Assembly (NCBI GenBank): GCA_020796225.1
Contig: CM036762.1
Location: 50,570,407 to 50,634,406 of the forward strand
Length of the DNA stretch: 64,000 nt
Direction: 5' to 3'
Source of the DNA: Arion vulgaris
Taxonomy: Eukaryota; Mollusca; Gastropoda; Stylommatophora; Arionidae
Within the stretch, counting starts at the first letter, position 1; every line of letters begins with the position of its first letter. The notes under the pieces were generated by a model. It was not told the DNA's origin. It searched no databases and worked only from the letters and a program-made list of their open reading frames with translations. The position numbers and the translations under genes are program-made. This document shows, one piece after another, positions 1 to 9,714 of the stretch.

Positions 1-699
1 CAGCACACTGCGCCACGTCAGAAGTCCGTTGCATGCTATAAGCCGCACATTGCCCATAAAGTTGCTTCCTTATAAGAAGTCTTTCTAGTTTTACTTCTAC
101 TGTTTTACTTATACTACTTTTTAACCTTGTTATTCTATTAGGTTGTCCAGTTTTCTTCAATTTAGTATATAATAATATATCATCATCATCATAATATATA
201 TATGTTTATTTATTGACGTAGTAGTAGGGATGGTTTTTAATTATTATTTTTAATTTAATTTTTTTACTTCCTTAAATTAACTGCTTAAAAATTGAGAAAT
301 AACTCCGTGGAAAGAGTTAAGTTTTTAAAAAAAAACCATATCTAAAATATCTTAGATATTTTTACTGTATGTCAAACTAAGAATCCAGCAGTTAAACATC
401 TCTGATTCTGTTGTTACAAGTGTGAAACAGGCAGCATTTATGATGTCTGCTTCTTTATCCATACTTCTCTCCCTTGGATGCTGTTCTAGCTAATTTATCT
501 ACCCTTTTATTTCTCTTCATTACTGCATGCAAAGTCAAGATTTACTTACAAGATTTACAGACACTACAGTTCACCTATTCAGTCAACAGTTTGTCTGACC
601 CCTGGTGTCAGCGGACCCCAATTTGGGAAACCCTGATCTAATTCATTTACAGAGTGCAACAGCTTCTGACATGCAAGCACTTGTTTAGGAAAAACACAT
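1..699. other. Intergenic/intronic AT-rich DNA
   Basis: No gene or clear repeat was recognised. The first 60 bases are relatively CG-containing, with CACGTCAG and CTATAAGCCGC near 16-45, which resembles a small promoter but has no ORF downstream. The rest is AT-rich with T and A runs and a short ATC microsatellite near 180. Confidence 0.5.
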
Positions 700-1190
700 A
701 CATGGTTTATCTTCCAGTGCATAATGCATTGCATTCAAAAGTTCGTAGGTTCAAATCTGGAGCATGCTGTTCTGTTTCCGAATGCATTTTTTTCAGAGAC
801 CCAATTTGTGTTGCAAGAGCTACCAGTTTTGGGCAATACTCTCCGAGGTGACGTGTCCTTTTTGCGGAGACGGACAGAGCATAGAGGTAAATCCTTGCCC
901 GAGTGGTTACCGGGCCCAAATTTGGGGTGTAAAGAATAGAACCACTGTTACCTGCCACGCATGTCGTAAGAGGCGACCAAGGAGGTTTGGCTGAAATCGG
1001 ATGCACGTGTCCTAAACGTGTAGAAGTCTATGCGTTTAGGGGCCTACCAAACCAATGTGCAACGTATACACGTTCTTGGCAAAGATCAAACATATCACAG
1101 TGATTAAAATTGATCGTAAAGAACGAACGCAAAGAAGAAGGTAAATCCTTGTTGTTTAGACCATGCAGGTTTTATTTAAAGATAGAACTA
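700..1190 (+). mobile_element. SINE C (tRNA-derived), split by a SINE A insertion
   Basis: This is a diverged copy of the commonest SINE in the window. The tRNA-like head ends in the B-box-like GGTTCAAATC near 749. The body carries the family signatures AGAGACCC (798), CAATACTCTC (833) and TTTGCGGAGA (860). The copy is interrupted at 898 by SINE A, and its 3' end resumes at about 1139. It is the oldest layer of a nested insertion. Confidence 0.75.
898..1138 (+). mobile_element. SINE A, complete, nested in SINE C
   Basis: The element starts CCCGAGTGGTTACCGGG, an A-box-like tRNA head. It carries the core GCATGTCGTAAGAGGCGA at 960-977 and ends in an AAG-type tail. It is flanked by a 13-bp direct repeat AGGTAAATCCTTG at 885-897 and 1139-1151, an excellent target-site duplication (TSD). 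Other copies lie at 38123, 42207 and 58692, and the head recurs at 13467 and 57495. Mobilisation by a LINE reverse transcriptase is inferred from the TSD and tail. Confidence 0.85.
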
Positions 1191-1326
1191 GATGAATGTA
1201 TATTAGAATGAGAGAAAGCGGTAGAAAAGAAAAGATGGAAGAAAATATCAGGGACTTTCAGGAATTCTTTCATGGACAACATGCTCTAGTTGTTTTTGTT
1301 TTTTTTCGATCCAGAAGCACTTGAGC

Positions 1327-1545
1327 TCTCAGCTCTTCGGCTCGGTGCCATGGACATCTAAACCCTTCGGTTCGGTGCCACAAACACAGTAAATCTGGAG
1401 AACCTGTGGCTTTTCTGCCAGCCCGCGGAATTGAACCGCACTCACAGAGGGCTTATCACCCTTCGTCCAACGCACTACGAACACGCTGGGCAGGCGGGTC
1501 AGGCTCTTGTTTAAAACTGATAGGAATGGCTCCTTATAGTCCACC
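1327..1545 (-). mobile_element. tRNA-derived SINE or tRNA pseudogene
   Basis: On the minus strand, from about 1500 to 1425, there is a cloverleaf-like sequence. GCCTGCC pairs 6 of 7 with a 3' arm, and a T arm carries GGTTCAATTCC as B box. The candidate anticodon loop has G rather than T at position 33, so it is unlikely to be a functional tRNA. Downstream on the minus strand a 30-40-nt segment containing GGCACCGA is duplicated. A single copy was seen in the window. Confidence 0.5.
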
Positions 1546-1825
1546 ATTCTATAGCAGCATCAAGTATTGATCCCCCACTGTTGAAAAATATTACAAAACA
1601 GACATTATATAACTCATCTTCATGCCTTACTCTTTCCATTGACACTGTCCTTCTACAAGTATTTTTTGCTTGGCCCCTATATTATTTATATCTGCTGCCT
1701 AACATTGAGCTGTCTTTGTTAAAGTGGCCATCAGTATTCTACACACATGTACATACAGATACTACTATACTTATTTCTATCCATAAAAATATAGTCCAAG
1801 CATTCATTCAACATGATTTCAAAGG

Positions 1826-1921
1826 ATTTTAAAGCCAAAGGATTGACTTCATTGCACCAGGTTTTACCCCATATGGCTTGGCCCCTCTCCGTAGAAATGG
1901 CACACCACATGCAAAGAGTAT
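1826..1921 (-). mobile_element. SINE C 3' fragment
   Basis: On the minus strand this reads the SINE C 3' half: CTACGGAGAGGGGCC, then CATATGGGG, AAACCTGGTGCAATGAAG and a tail near 1826. The 5' part is missing because the copy runs directly into the 19-bp array at about 1915. Confidence 0.75.
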
Positions 1922-2660
1922 TGTGAACTGGGAGGCAAGTAGTGAAATGGGAGGCAAGTAGTGAACTGGGTGGCAAGTAGTGAACTGGGAGGGAAGTAGT
2001 GAACTGGGAGGAAAGTAGTGAATTGAGAGGCAAGCAGTGAACTGGGAGGAAAGTAGTGAACTGGGAGGCAAGTAGTGAACTGGGAGGCAAGTAGTGAACT
2101 GGGAGGAAACTAGTGAACTGGGAGGCAAGTAGTGAACTGGGAGGAAACTAGTGAACTGGGAGGCAAGTAGTGAACTGGGAGGTCAATAGTGAACTGGGAG
2201 GCAAGTAGTGAACTGGGAGGAAGTAGTGAACTGGGAGGGAAAGAGTGAACTGGGAGGCAAGTAGTGAACTGGGAGGAAAGTAGTGAACTGGGAGGAAAGT
2301 AGTGAACTGGGAGGAAAGTAGTGAACTGGGAGGAAAGTAGTGAACTGGGAGGAAAGTAGTGAACTGGGAGGAAAGTAGTGAACTGGGAGGAAAGTAGTGA
2401 ACTGGGAGGCAAGTAGTGAACTGGGAGGAAAGTAGTGAACTGGGAGGAAAGTAGTGAACTGGGAGGAAACTAGTGAACTGGGAGGCAAGTAGTGAACTGG
2501 GAGGGCAAGTAGTGAACTGGGAGGCAAGTAGTGAACTGGGAGGCAAGTAGTGAACTGGGAGGGCAAGTAGTGAACTGGGAGGCAAGTAGTGAACTGGGAG
2601 GCAAGTAGTGAACTGGGAGGAAACTAGTGAACTGGGAGGCAAGTAGTGAATTGGGAGGCA
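1915..2660. repeat. Minisatellite, 19-bp unit (about 38 copies)
   Basis: Tandem copies of AGTGAACTGGGAGGCAAGT and close variants (AAAG, AAAC or GGGCAAG in the middle). On the minus strand, the transcribed sense of the dystrophin exon, variant units read CTACTTTCCTCCCAG, like a pyrimidine tract plus AG acceptor. The array ends about 70 bp from the exon's splice donor. Long open frames across it are periodicity artefacts. Confidence 0.95.
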
Positions 2661-2734
2661 AATGGTTCAAGAAAGAAAGGAATAAAAAGAATTTAAAATA
2701 AAAAGAATAAAAAAGAACTGAAAATCTGACTCAC

Positions 2735-2904
2735 CTGATTTCGATAGACTTCTCCATCAAATGTAACCACCTTTTGTTCATCTCCTCCAGCCTAGCCTGC
2801 AACTTGTGTGAGTCTGGCGCCACCATGGCTCCAGTTACCTGGCTACCTGTATGATTCAGGTTGTCAAAGGTGTTCTGATAGGAGTCCACCTCAGCTTGAA
2901 GGTC
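2735..2904 (-). CDS. DMD: Dystrophin/utrophin-like exon, partial spectrin repeat
   Basis: On the minus strand a 170-nt exon is bounded by an acceptor TTTCTACAG (ending at 2905) and a textbook donor AG|GTGAGT (intron starts at 2734). A branch-like TTACTGACC lies about 35 nt upstream of the acceptor. The exon starts in phase 0 and encodes 56 codons plus two bases. The peptide begins DLQAEVDSYQNTFDNL and ends with LEEMNKRWLHLMEKSIEI. This is the helix B-C part of a spectrin-type repeat with its conserved tryptophan. From memory it resembles the distal human dystrophin rod (LQAEIEAHTDVYHNL, then a LDNMNFKWSELRKKSLNIR-type segment) better than spectrin or plectin-family repeats. Dystrophin links cortical actin to the dystroglycan complex at the membrane. 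No neighbouring rod exon was found in the window, so both flanking introns would be long. MACF/dystonin is the main alternative. Confidence 0.8.
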
Positions 2905-2916
2905 CTGTAGAAATAT

Positions 2917-3045
2917 AAATGATCCAGAGACTGTGGTCAGTAACATTGATAATACAGTTCACTATACTTTTTCTACATATAAATGATCCAGAGACTGTGG
3001 TCAGTAACATTGATAATACAGTTCGCTATACTTTTTCTACATATA
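2917..3045. repeat. 64-bp tandem duplication beside the splice acceptor
   Basis: A 64-bp block is present twice with one difference: the GATCCAGAGACTGTGG motif occurs at 2921 and again at 2985. The first copy contains the branch-like and polypyrimidine sequence just upstream (in transcript sense) of the dystrophin-like exon. The duplication therefore doubles the acceptor-proximal intron, though the second copy lacks a TACAG at the equivalent place (it reads TATGTAG). Confidence 0.9.
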
Positions 3046-3260
3046 AAAAGACATGAAGGGCTCGAGAGGACCATCATGGAAGGAGGCATACTAGCAAGGA
3101 GAAGAAGAAGAAGACCACGGAGAAGATGGATTCAGGATGTAACTGATGGTTTGAACATGATGGCTGCAGAGGCAGGACATCTGGTCTATGAGAGAGAGAG
3201 AAATTATGGAGGACTGTTGGAGTGGCAAAGTTCTGCTCAGGACAAGCTATTTGATGATGA
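3036..3260 (+). mobile_element. LINE fragment (family a): RT ORF C-terminus
   Basis: The plus-strand frame reads IKRHEGLERTIMEGG, a basic RRRRRRPRRRW stretch, then IQDVTDGLNMMAAEAGHL. This is the typical C-terminal tail of non-LTR retrotransposon reverse transcriptases (GHIKRHDGLERTVMEG-type). It is truncated on both sides. Related copies lie at 22247, 32400 and 57250. Confidence 0.8.
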
Positions 3261-4210
3261 TACTTTTTCTTCTTCTTTTCTCCAATCCTGGTTTAGCTCA
3301 CAGCATCAGGATAAGAAGAGATTTCTACAACAAGCTTTTGTGTGCACTACATAAACAGTGTTTTTCGTTGCCTCTGTTATCACTGAGGTCCACCTTTTGC
3401 GTTCATTGTACATTGGTTATCAATAAAAATCAATAAATAAAAAAATCACTTTGTAAGTAAAACTTTTATTAACAATAAAAACTACTAAAAACTTAAAAAC
3501 AATCCTCTTCAGTTTCACAGCATACATGTCGAATCGAATACAAAAGGGAATTGGTATTGGCTCTATGATATTTTATGAATTCCAAGATATTGAAATACAG
3601 AAACACATACCAATAAAAAAAAAACCCCAACAAAACTTTTGAATACAAAAGGTATAAAAGGATCGTAAAAAGATTGAACACAAAGAAAAACGAAACAAAT
3701 CTGTAATGCAATAATTAGTCATTAAATATGGTTGACTATTGAGAAAATGTTGGACAAGGAAAAGTGAAGTTTATTAGTCATATAACACACCATGAACGCT
3801 TGAAAAGATAATAATAAAAGGGTATATACCAGAAAAAAAGAAGAGAGAGAGAGAGAGAAGACCATGGAGAAAATGGACACCAGATGTGATAAGATGAATT
3901 TCAAATGGACGCATTAGATACTGAACACTTTGCATATTATATCTTAGACAAGATTTGATGAAAACTGTAATGGAATCAAATTTTCGTATTGGAACATGTT
4001 ACTAAATGATTTTTAGTTTTAGTTTAGTCGTCAGATCTCATCACTGCAAATCGAACCAATTAGTTCATATAATCTTTTCCTCAATAGGCAGGCCTACGTC
4101 TCTCAGCGTGTGACAACTAATGACACCAGTTCTATGTTCGTTTACTATTTCTTCTTTGGCTTCCAGTATAATGCTCTGTGCTACATTACACTTGACTTCT
4201 TCACAATTTG
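3261..4210. other. AT-rich DNA, nothing recognised
   Basis: AT-rich sequence with A runs, a GA run near 3840-3860 and no convincing ORF, exon or repeat family shared with the rest of the window. Confidence 0.5.
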
Positions 4211-4214
4211 ATTG

Positions 4215-4905
4215 GGGCTGCAGATTCACCAACATTCCTGGAATTGTTTACACATCTTCTCTCCATTAAGTGTTTCAGAATATCAGCCTTCTTTGCTCAC
4301 CCGCTTTTTACAGCAGTCATACACGAAAACAAATCGGCGTGTTCATGTTGCACCTGCATGCACTGGCACAAAAAAAAACTGATTTTTGTCAGCCTTGACC
4401 TCTTCAGCGACTCCAATCATTGTCTTCAAACTTGGTCTGTTTCAATCGTCCTGAACATACTCATTGAGTCACTGAGAAAACGTGCGTGGATAGAAGTCTG
4501 TGACTCTGGCCAGACTATTGTTTTAGTTACTGTCATGATTTTCATTGTGAGACTGCTTGTAGTCAAGGCAAAACCACCAATGTATTCATTAGCAACATTC
4601 CATCTGACTTGAGCAGAGAACTCCCATGAACTTCGCATGTGTCAAATCACTGACCAATCTGTGTAAATGATTACATCGTCCTCAGATGAGTTTTCAGAAA
4701 TTAACGCCTGAACTTCTGCCTCCACGACTACTGGGCTTTCTTGTCTGCATTCTCTATCAAGTCTGATACATAATGAAAATGATGCATTTGACTCCTGTTG
4801 ACATTGGTATCCATTCTTCCCCGGGTTCAATGTCTTCAAATGAACCCACGGGTTGAATACATTCCTCTGCCTGACCCATCTAAGATTTGTCCTCATTCTA
4901 GCCTA
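4215..4905 (-). mobile_element. LINE fragment (family e): RNase H region, degraded
   Basis: Minus-strand frames, with at least one frameshift or stop, read RQRNVFNPWVHLKTLNPG, then EAEVQALISENSSEDDVII followed by YTDWSVI. Next come SSWEFSAQVRWNVANEY and FLSDSMSMFRTIET. This is the RNase H domain found downstream of RT in some invertebrate LINEs. The usual catalytic YTDGS has become YTDWS, and later frames are broken, so it is a dead copy. The distal part of the same domain type appears at 9241-9645. Confidence 0.75.
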
Positions 4906-5829
4906 TATAATTTTCCTCTCTTTATTTCCATGTGCAGCGTATGTTGTGTGTCAGCATTGATTCGAAGATATGCCCACTGCATGATTTAAAACTTGAAAAA
5001 ATCCACATTGAAGCGTGTGTATATCGATATCACTAGATCAACTTCACATCGAAGGTTGTCTGTAATGTATCTCTAATAATTTGTGTGATTGTACATCACA
5101 TCCATCTGTTATTTCTCTTTCATTGATCAGATCAGATCAATAACTTTCAGCGCATAACAAAAATTAGCTGTAATAGAATATCCAGCGATTGCTGTCTCTT
5201 GTCAATGTGGCAGATTCGATAGACTGTTATTTGTCTATCCTTAGATACGTTCGTTTTGTTACAAATTGAAAGAAAACAGACGGTCAGAAACATTATTTTC
5301 TAGTCTGGCCTCCAGAAAAAATATATTTCTACATTGAAATCTAGCTTTGGCTTGTTATTTTCCTGTCACTCAATTCTCGATTATTAGCCCCGTGCCTAAT
5401 TGGCTTTCTCCTGCTACATAAAATACATCTTTCGCTCTACTTCTTCTCCCTGTAAGAGAATATAATTTACAATGTTCACCTTTTCTTACGCCTAATTACA
5501 TTTTTCTCACACTTTTCTACATTATTTTTCCACTTATCGTGGAAACCGTAGTTAATTTGATCTTAAAGTTGGCATGGGCAGTCTTCCTATCGCGCTCACA
5601 ATTTGACAAGGGCAGTCTTTCTATCCTGAGCTCAAGTTGGCATAATTTGCTAGATGTCATAATTGTGAGAAATCTGTTTCAAAATTTCTTTCATATTCAT
5701 TCCCACGAATTACATTTATCGTTGCGACATTCTCCTCCCCCGTTATATAATACATATACTAAAATCTCATTTGCTGTCCTGTCCATATGTTCATTATTGA
5801 ATAAAATGAATGATATTAATCTTTTAGAG
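4906..5829. other. AT-rich DNA, nothing recognised
   Basis: No gene. A short GGCAGTCTTCCTATC-type motif is repeated twice around 5578-5625. Otherwise the sequence appears single-copy within the window. Confidence 0.5.
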
Positions 5830-6205
5830 TTTTATTCAGTTGTTACATAAATGGAAGACTAGATTAGAGAGATATAGAGCTCGATTGCAGAAAGAAAATG
5901 CTGTAACCTATAAGCTAGCCCCATTGTTTAGTCACCCAAACATCTCACCGATAGCAAAACAACATATGATCAACAGCACTTTCGTGTCTACTCTGTGTTA
6001 CCAGAGCCAAACATGGACAATGAGCAAAGCATAGTCGCAAAATAAATTACATATGAAAGGCGATGCCTACGAAAAGTTACCAATAACACCAGAAAAGACA
6101 CCAACATCAGCATGAGAAAGAAAGTTGAGACATAACCTTGCTTGAATTAAATTGAGAAACAAAGAATGAAGTGGTTCGGTCGCTTAATAAGAATGCAACA
6201 ACCGC
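5830..6205 (+). mobile_element. LINE fragment (family c, RTE-like): RT C-terminal part
   Basis: Plus-strand frames contain HKWKTRLERYRARLQKENAV, PLFSHPNISPIAKQHMINS and YQSQTWTM, then after stops a CLRKVTN-like segment (6060) and KEWFGRLIRM-like remains (6160). This order matches the thumb and C-terminal region of RTE-type reverse transcriptases. Multiple stops and frameshifts show decay. Relatives are at 36790, 52400 and 54020 on the minus strand. Confidence 0.7.
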
Positions 6206-6795
6206 CTCAGAGATGCTATTGTTGAAATGGATCAGGCTATTCGGAATCATATTTACGTTCCCAACTTTCATTCTTGTCATCCAGCTCTTCAACCTCCACT
6301 GACTGGCAACCACAGAGAAGCTCGTTTAGCATGATTCACACCTACCTAAATCTCTTAACTGTCCTGTCCAGATTTCCAGATCTTTGAGTAATATGATCTC
6401 TAAAACTTGGCCCCACAGGATCTACAAGGTGCGCTCTGCCCCTGGCTCTGCATTAGTAGAGTTGGAGCCAGTCAGCTAGTTCCCCTTAAGGAGGGCACAA
6501 ATAAAAAAAAACAGAAACCTGCTGATGATCCGTAGAACATACAAGCCATCCCAGTTCCCAGTGGTGTAGATAGGGAAACATTGACAGAGATGTCCAAAGC
6601 TAACGGGGACTATTTTTTGTCCTACTTAAGAACGTGAACGTGAATAAAAAGCATGCAGAAACCGGGTGTGCTGCATACGGTCTGAAGGCGTCTGACACAA
6701 TGAACTGACGTTTTAAGGCTCAAATCACATATAGACAACAAAGAGTTGTATTACAAGTGTTTGATGTAGAACAAAAGAAGAAGAAGCATCAGCAT
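6206..6795. other. Unassigned DNA
   Basis: No gene recognised. The stretch 6430-6510 is GC-richer than its neighbours but has no supported ORF. Confidence 0.45.
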
Positions 6796-6796
6796 C

Positions 6797-6905
6797 GACA
6801 CATGTTACTTCAAGTTACCACGCTAGATATTGTCAGTGGTTTATGCAGAACATGTAACTTCAAGTTACCACGCTAGATATTGTCAGTGGTTTATGCAGAC
6901 ACATG
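6797..6905. repeat. 50-bp tandem duplication
   Basis: The motif CAAGTTACCACGCTAGATAT occurs at 6811 and 6861, giving two copies of a 50-bp unit, with part of a third (ACATGTTACT) at 6900. Confidence 0.9.
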
Positions 6906-6959
6906 TTACTGAGGCATAAAGTTTACAATTATTTGAAAATAGCAGGGCGTAAAACAAAT

Positions 6960-7190
6960 TTGGATTAGAGAAATATAAGTCATAGCGAAGTGCTAAATGT
7001 GATCTAGAGTGGTGCAGATACAAGTCATAGCAAGGTGCTAAAATGTGATCTAGAATGATGCAGATACAAGTCATAGTGAGGTGTTAAACATGATTTAGAA
7101 TGATGCAGATACAAGTCATAGCGAGGATCTAAGACAGGTCCGAGCAGTGTTAACATATATCAGCGTTGTGCTACAACAAGTTCTAGCATG
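6960..7190. repeat. Degenerate repeat, about 46-bp unit
   Basis: Four to five diverged copies carry GATACAAGTCATAGC, a GGTGCTAAA segment and GATCTAGAATGATGCA. It is too degenerate for an exact copy number. Confidence 0.8.
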
Positions 7191-7535
7191 CTAAACATGG
7201 CGTAAAACAAGTCCTAGCGTGGCTCAAAGTAAGCCCCACTTGACTACATGGATCGACATCTTGTCAGGCACCGAGAATAAATCAAAGCAGCGAAAAGTAG
7301 AAGGAGAGTTTCTATTTCTGAACACCGCAAGAAACAAATCCCACCAATACGGGTATTTCAATAACAATTGGACATAATCGACAACGGTCAATATCTTTAA
7401 GACAATCTGTGAGAGGGCTTCGACCCTGCAGTTACTCAACTATATTATATATAATCTAGAATACAGGGCTTCCAACGCCACGTCTGCGGGCGATATGGCA
7501 CCTATGTTATGCATTTATGGCGCCCCAAGTTTCTC
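7191..7535. other. Unassigned DNA
   Basis: Apparently single-copy sequence with no gene. It precedes a SINE C insertion. Confidence 0.45.
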
Positions 7536-7547
7536 CGCTGAATTTTG

Positions 7548-7875
7548 GGGGTCTCTGTGGCTAAGTGGTTAAGCCCTTTGCCTTGTGAGTCGAAGGTCGT
7601 GGGTTCGAGTCCGGACCGCGCCGTTCTGTTCACGAGTGCAGTTTTTTCCAGAGACCCCTAGGATTGTTGCTGGAGCTACGGAGTTCGTGCTTTATGCAAT
7701 ACTCTCGGCAGGTGGCGTGCAATACTCTCGGCAGGTGGCGTGCAATACTCTCGGCAGGTGGCGTGCCATTTCTGCGGAGAGGACCGAGCCGTATGGGGTA
7801 AAACCCGGTGCAATGAAGTCAATTCTTCGGCTTTTACACCCTTTTAATCCGCTGGATTTAAAGTTAATCAGAACT
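7548..7875 (+). mobile_element. SINE C, full length, with internal 23-bp triplication
   Basis: The tRNA-like head has an A box TGGCTAAGTGG and a B box GGTTCGAGTCC about 40 bases later (7558-7611), the RNA polymerase III promoter layout. The body carries AGAGACCCCTAGGATTG and GGAGCTACGGAGTTCGTGCT. A GTGCAATACTCTCGGCAGGT unit plus three bases is tandemly repeated three times at about 7695-7765; other copies have it once. The 3' end is AAACCCGGTGCAATGAAGTC. An imperfect TSD CCGCTGAATTT/CCGCTGGATTT flanks it. Confidence 0.9.
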
Positions 7876-7879
7876 TTAA

Positions 7880-8350
7880 GAGGAGAGTAAAAGCATTTCT
7901 AAGAAACATTTCTGACCATTAGTGTCGAACTACTTACTTGTCTTAACAAACACATTGCTGGACGTCGCTGAGAGATACAAATTGACCATAGGGGTCGGGT
8001 GGCACTACTACTTGTCTTAACAAAAATATTGCTGGACATCGCTAGCTGAGAGATACAAATTGACCATAAGGGTCGGGTGGCACTTCTACTTGTCTTAATG
8101 AACATCTTACTGGACATAGTTGACAGTTACAAATTGGTCATTTCTAAGGGTCGGATTGCTACTTGTTTTAATGACCACTTTATTGGACACATTTAAGATA
8201 CACATTGACCATAATTTTCGCCCTACTAATTGTCTCAATACCGACTTTACTGGACATAGTTGAGAGATACAAATGGTTATTTCTAAGTGTCGCATTTGTC
8301 TGAATTACCACTTTATTGGACACAATTAAATGATACATATTGACCATCCT
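7880..8350. repeat. Degenerate tandem repeat, about 70-75-bp unit
   Basis: Five to six diverged copies share ATTGACCATA, GGGTCGG, CTACTTGTCTTAA, a TTGCTGGACAT-type segment and GAGAGATACAA. Divergence rises toward the right end. Confidence 0.8.
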
Positions 8351-8387
8351 AAGGGTTGCATTACTGCTTGCCTCAATGAACACTTTG

Positions 8388-8848
8388 CTCTACACCAGCA
8401 TTTCCCAAAGTGGGCGCTGAAGCGTTCTGGGGGAGGGGAAGCGTTAGTGGGTTCAGAAGAATTTAGGGGTGTTCAGGCGATTAGGGGTTGGTGGCTCCTT
8501 AAAGAAGAAATTAATAATAAATATTTTAAAATAAATTATTTTCGTGTTTTTTCGATCGAATAATCATTTTAAATTGGAATTCTGCATTTTAATTCATCTT
8601 ATGCCCGTCTTACACGATCCATTTTTTCATCAACTTTCTATTTCTTGCATATAATCATTTGAAAATTGACAATTTATTACAGAAATAGATATCAATTTTC
8701 TATGTCAGAGAGGAAATAGAGCATGTATATATGTGGGGGTGGGGGAAAGAGCGTTAGCTAACTGTTATAATGTGGAGGGGCGTTACAAAGTTTATGTCGT
8801 GCAAAGTGGGCGGTGGGCCGAAAAAGATTGGGAATCTATGCTCTACAC
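8388..8848. mobile_element. hAT-type MITE (family 1), 445 bp with perfect 8-bp TSD
   Basis: The element at 8396-8840 starts CAGCATTTCCCAAA and ends as the complement of CATAGATTCCCAAT. Both ends continue into GTGGGCG-containing subterminal sequence. Identical 8-bp direct repeats CTCTACAC lie at 8388-8395 and 8841-8848, the hAT signature. There is no transposase ORF. Related copies are at 24086, 47894 and 61669. The interior is AT-rich with TATCAATTTTCTATGTCA conserved across copies. Confidence 0.88.
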
Positions 8849-9009
8849 AGTTAATAAATAAAATGTGACCCTTTCTAATAGACTTAATTCTTCTTCACCT
8901 TTCAACTCCCAACGGAGCACAGGTCTTCAACAAACTTCTCCCATCTCTTCTTTATTTTCTTTTCATGTTTGTTGAAGATTTGTCGCATATTTTTCTACGG
9001 GGAAGTAGC

Positions 9010-9205
9010 CAGCCCCACGTGCAACCCTCCACAGCGCCTCTTACGACATACCTGGCAGGTACACATTGCTGCATATTCTTTCCTCCCATTTCAAGTCCCG
9101 GCAGCATATGTGCGGATCCCTACCGTAATCGCCTCTTACGACATGCCTTGTAGGGCGCAGTGTTACAATTCTTTGGTTTCCCATGCTGGATCTGGCAACA
9201 CACAG
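9010..9205 (-). mobile_element. Two degraded SINE heads (A- and B-type)
   Basis: Minus-strand cores matching TGTCGTAAGAGGCG occur twice, at about 9026-9048 and 9125-9147. The first has CCTGCCAGG-type flanks as in SINE A. The second has CCTACAAGGC flanks as in SINE B. Neither has a recognisable tail. Confidence 0.65.
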
Positions 9206-9240
9206 GCGAATAGACTTACAACCATATAATTAATCATTAA

Positions 9241-9645
9241 CTATTGGTTACTGAACCGGCGTCATATCACTCCGGGCAGACTCATAGGTGCTCAGTCTAC
9301 CCCAACAAATATCGATTTGTCTGCATACTGATAGTTCCTGTGACTAGCTGGTTAAATACACTCTTCACTTTGCCCTTCAAGTATGCAGTTTCATTTGTAC
9401 AAAGGGTAACTCTAAACTCATTACATCGCTGGATGGATCCAGCATCAATTTTAGTGTCCTCATCCAACAGGAAATCATGAAGAGACCAAAGGACATCCTC
9501 CTTATCCATCTTCAACTCACCGACAATCATTATTGTTGATACAATCCTGCCCGCTATTTTATTCCCCAAAACACTCACATGCCCAGAAACGTAAAAGATC
9601 AACGTACACCTCTGGAGGTTGGATATCTCAATAAACGACATTTAT
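9241..9645 (-). mobile_element. LINE fragment (family e): end of RNase H and C-terminus
   Basis: The minus-strand frame reads RCTLIFYVSGHVSVLGNKIA (the usual FVPGHAGVRGNEKAD region). It continues ELKMDKEDVLWSLHDFLLDE, SIQRCNEFRVTLCTNETAYL and VFNQLVTGTISMQT. These match the RNase H end and post-RNase H tail of invertebrate LINEs. The His of the GH motif is present, but the domain is truncated N-terminally. The sequence at 9241-9296 carries a degraded GTGTTGGG/TCACTCCGG 3' end. Confidence 0.75.
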
Positions 9646-9714
9646 TAATGATGCCGCGCAGTCTGCCACTGTGGACCTCCTGAAGCATCCAGCATCTACC
9701 ATTATGAATACCAC

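Noticed and set aside
1425..1502. Functional tRNA gene.
   Set aside because: The cloverleaf has a mismatch in the acceptor stem and the wrong base at position 33, and the sequence continues as a SINE-like body.
4208..4612. A 134-codon plus-strand ORF.
   Set aside because: It is antisense to the recognisable LINE RNase H region on the minus strand.
6520..6550. Canonical hammerhead motif (CTGATGA followed by GAAC).
   Set aside because: No helix II or III can be drawn and GAAA is absent; chance match.
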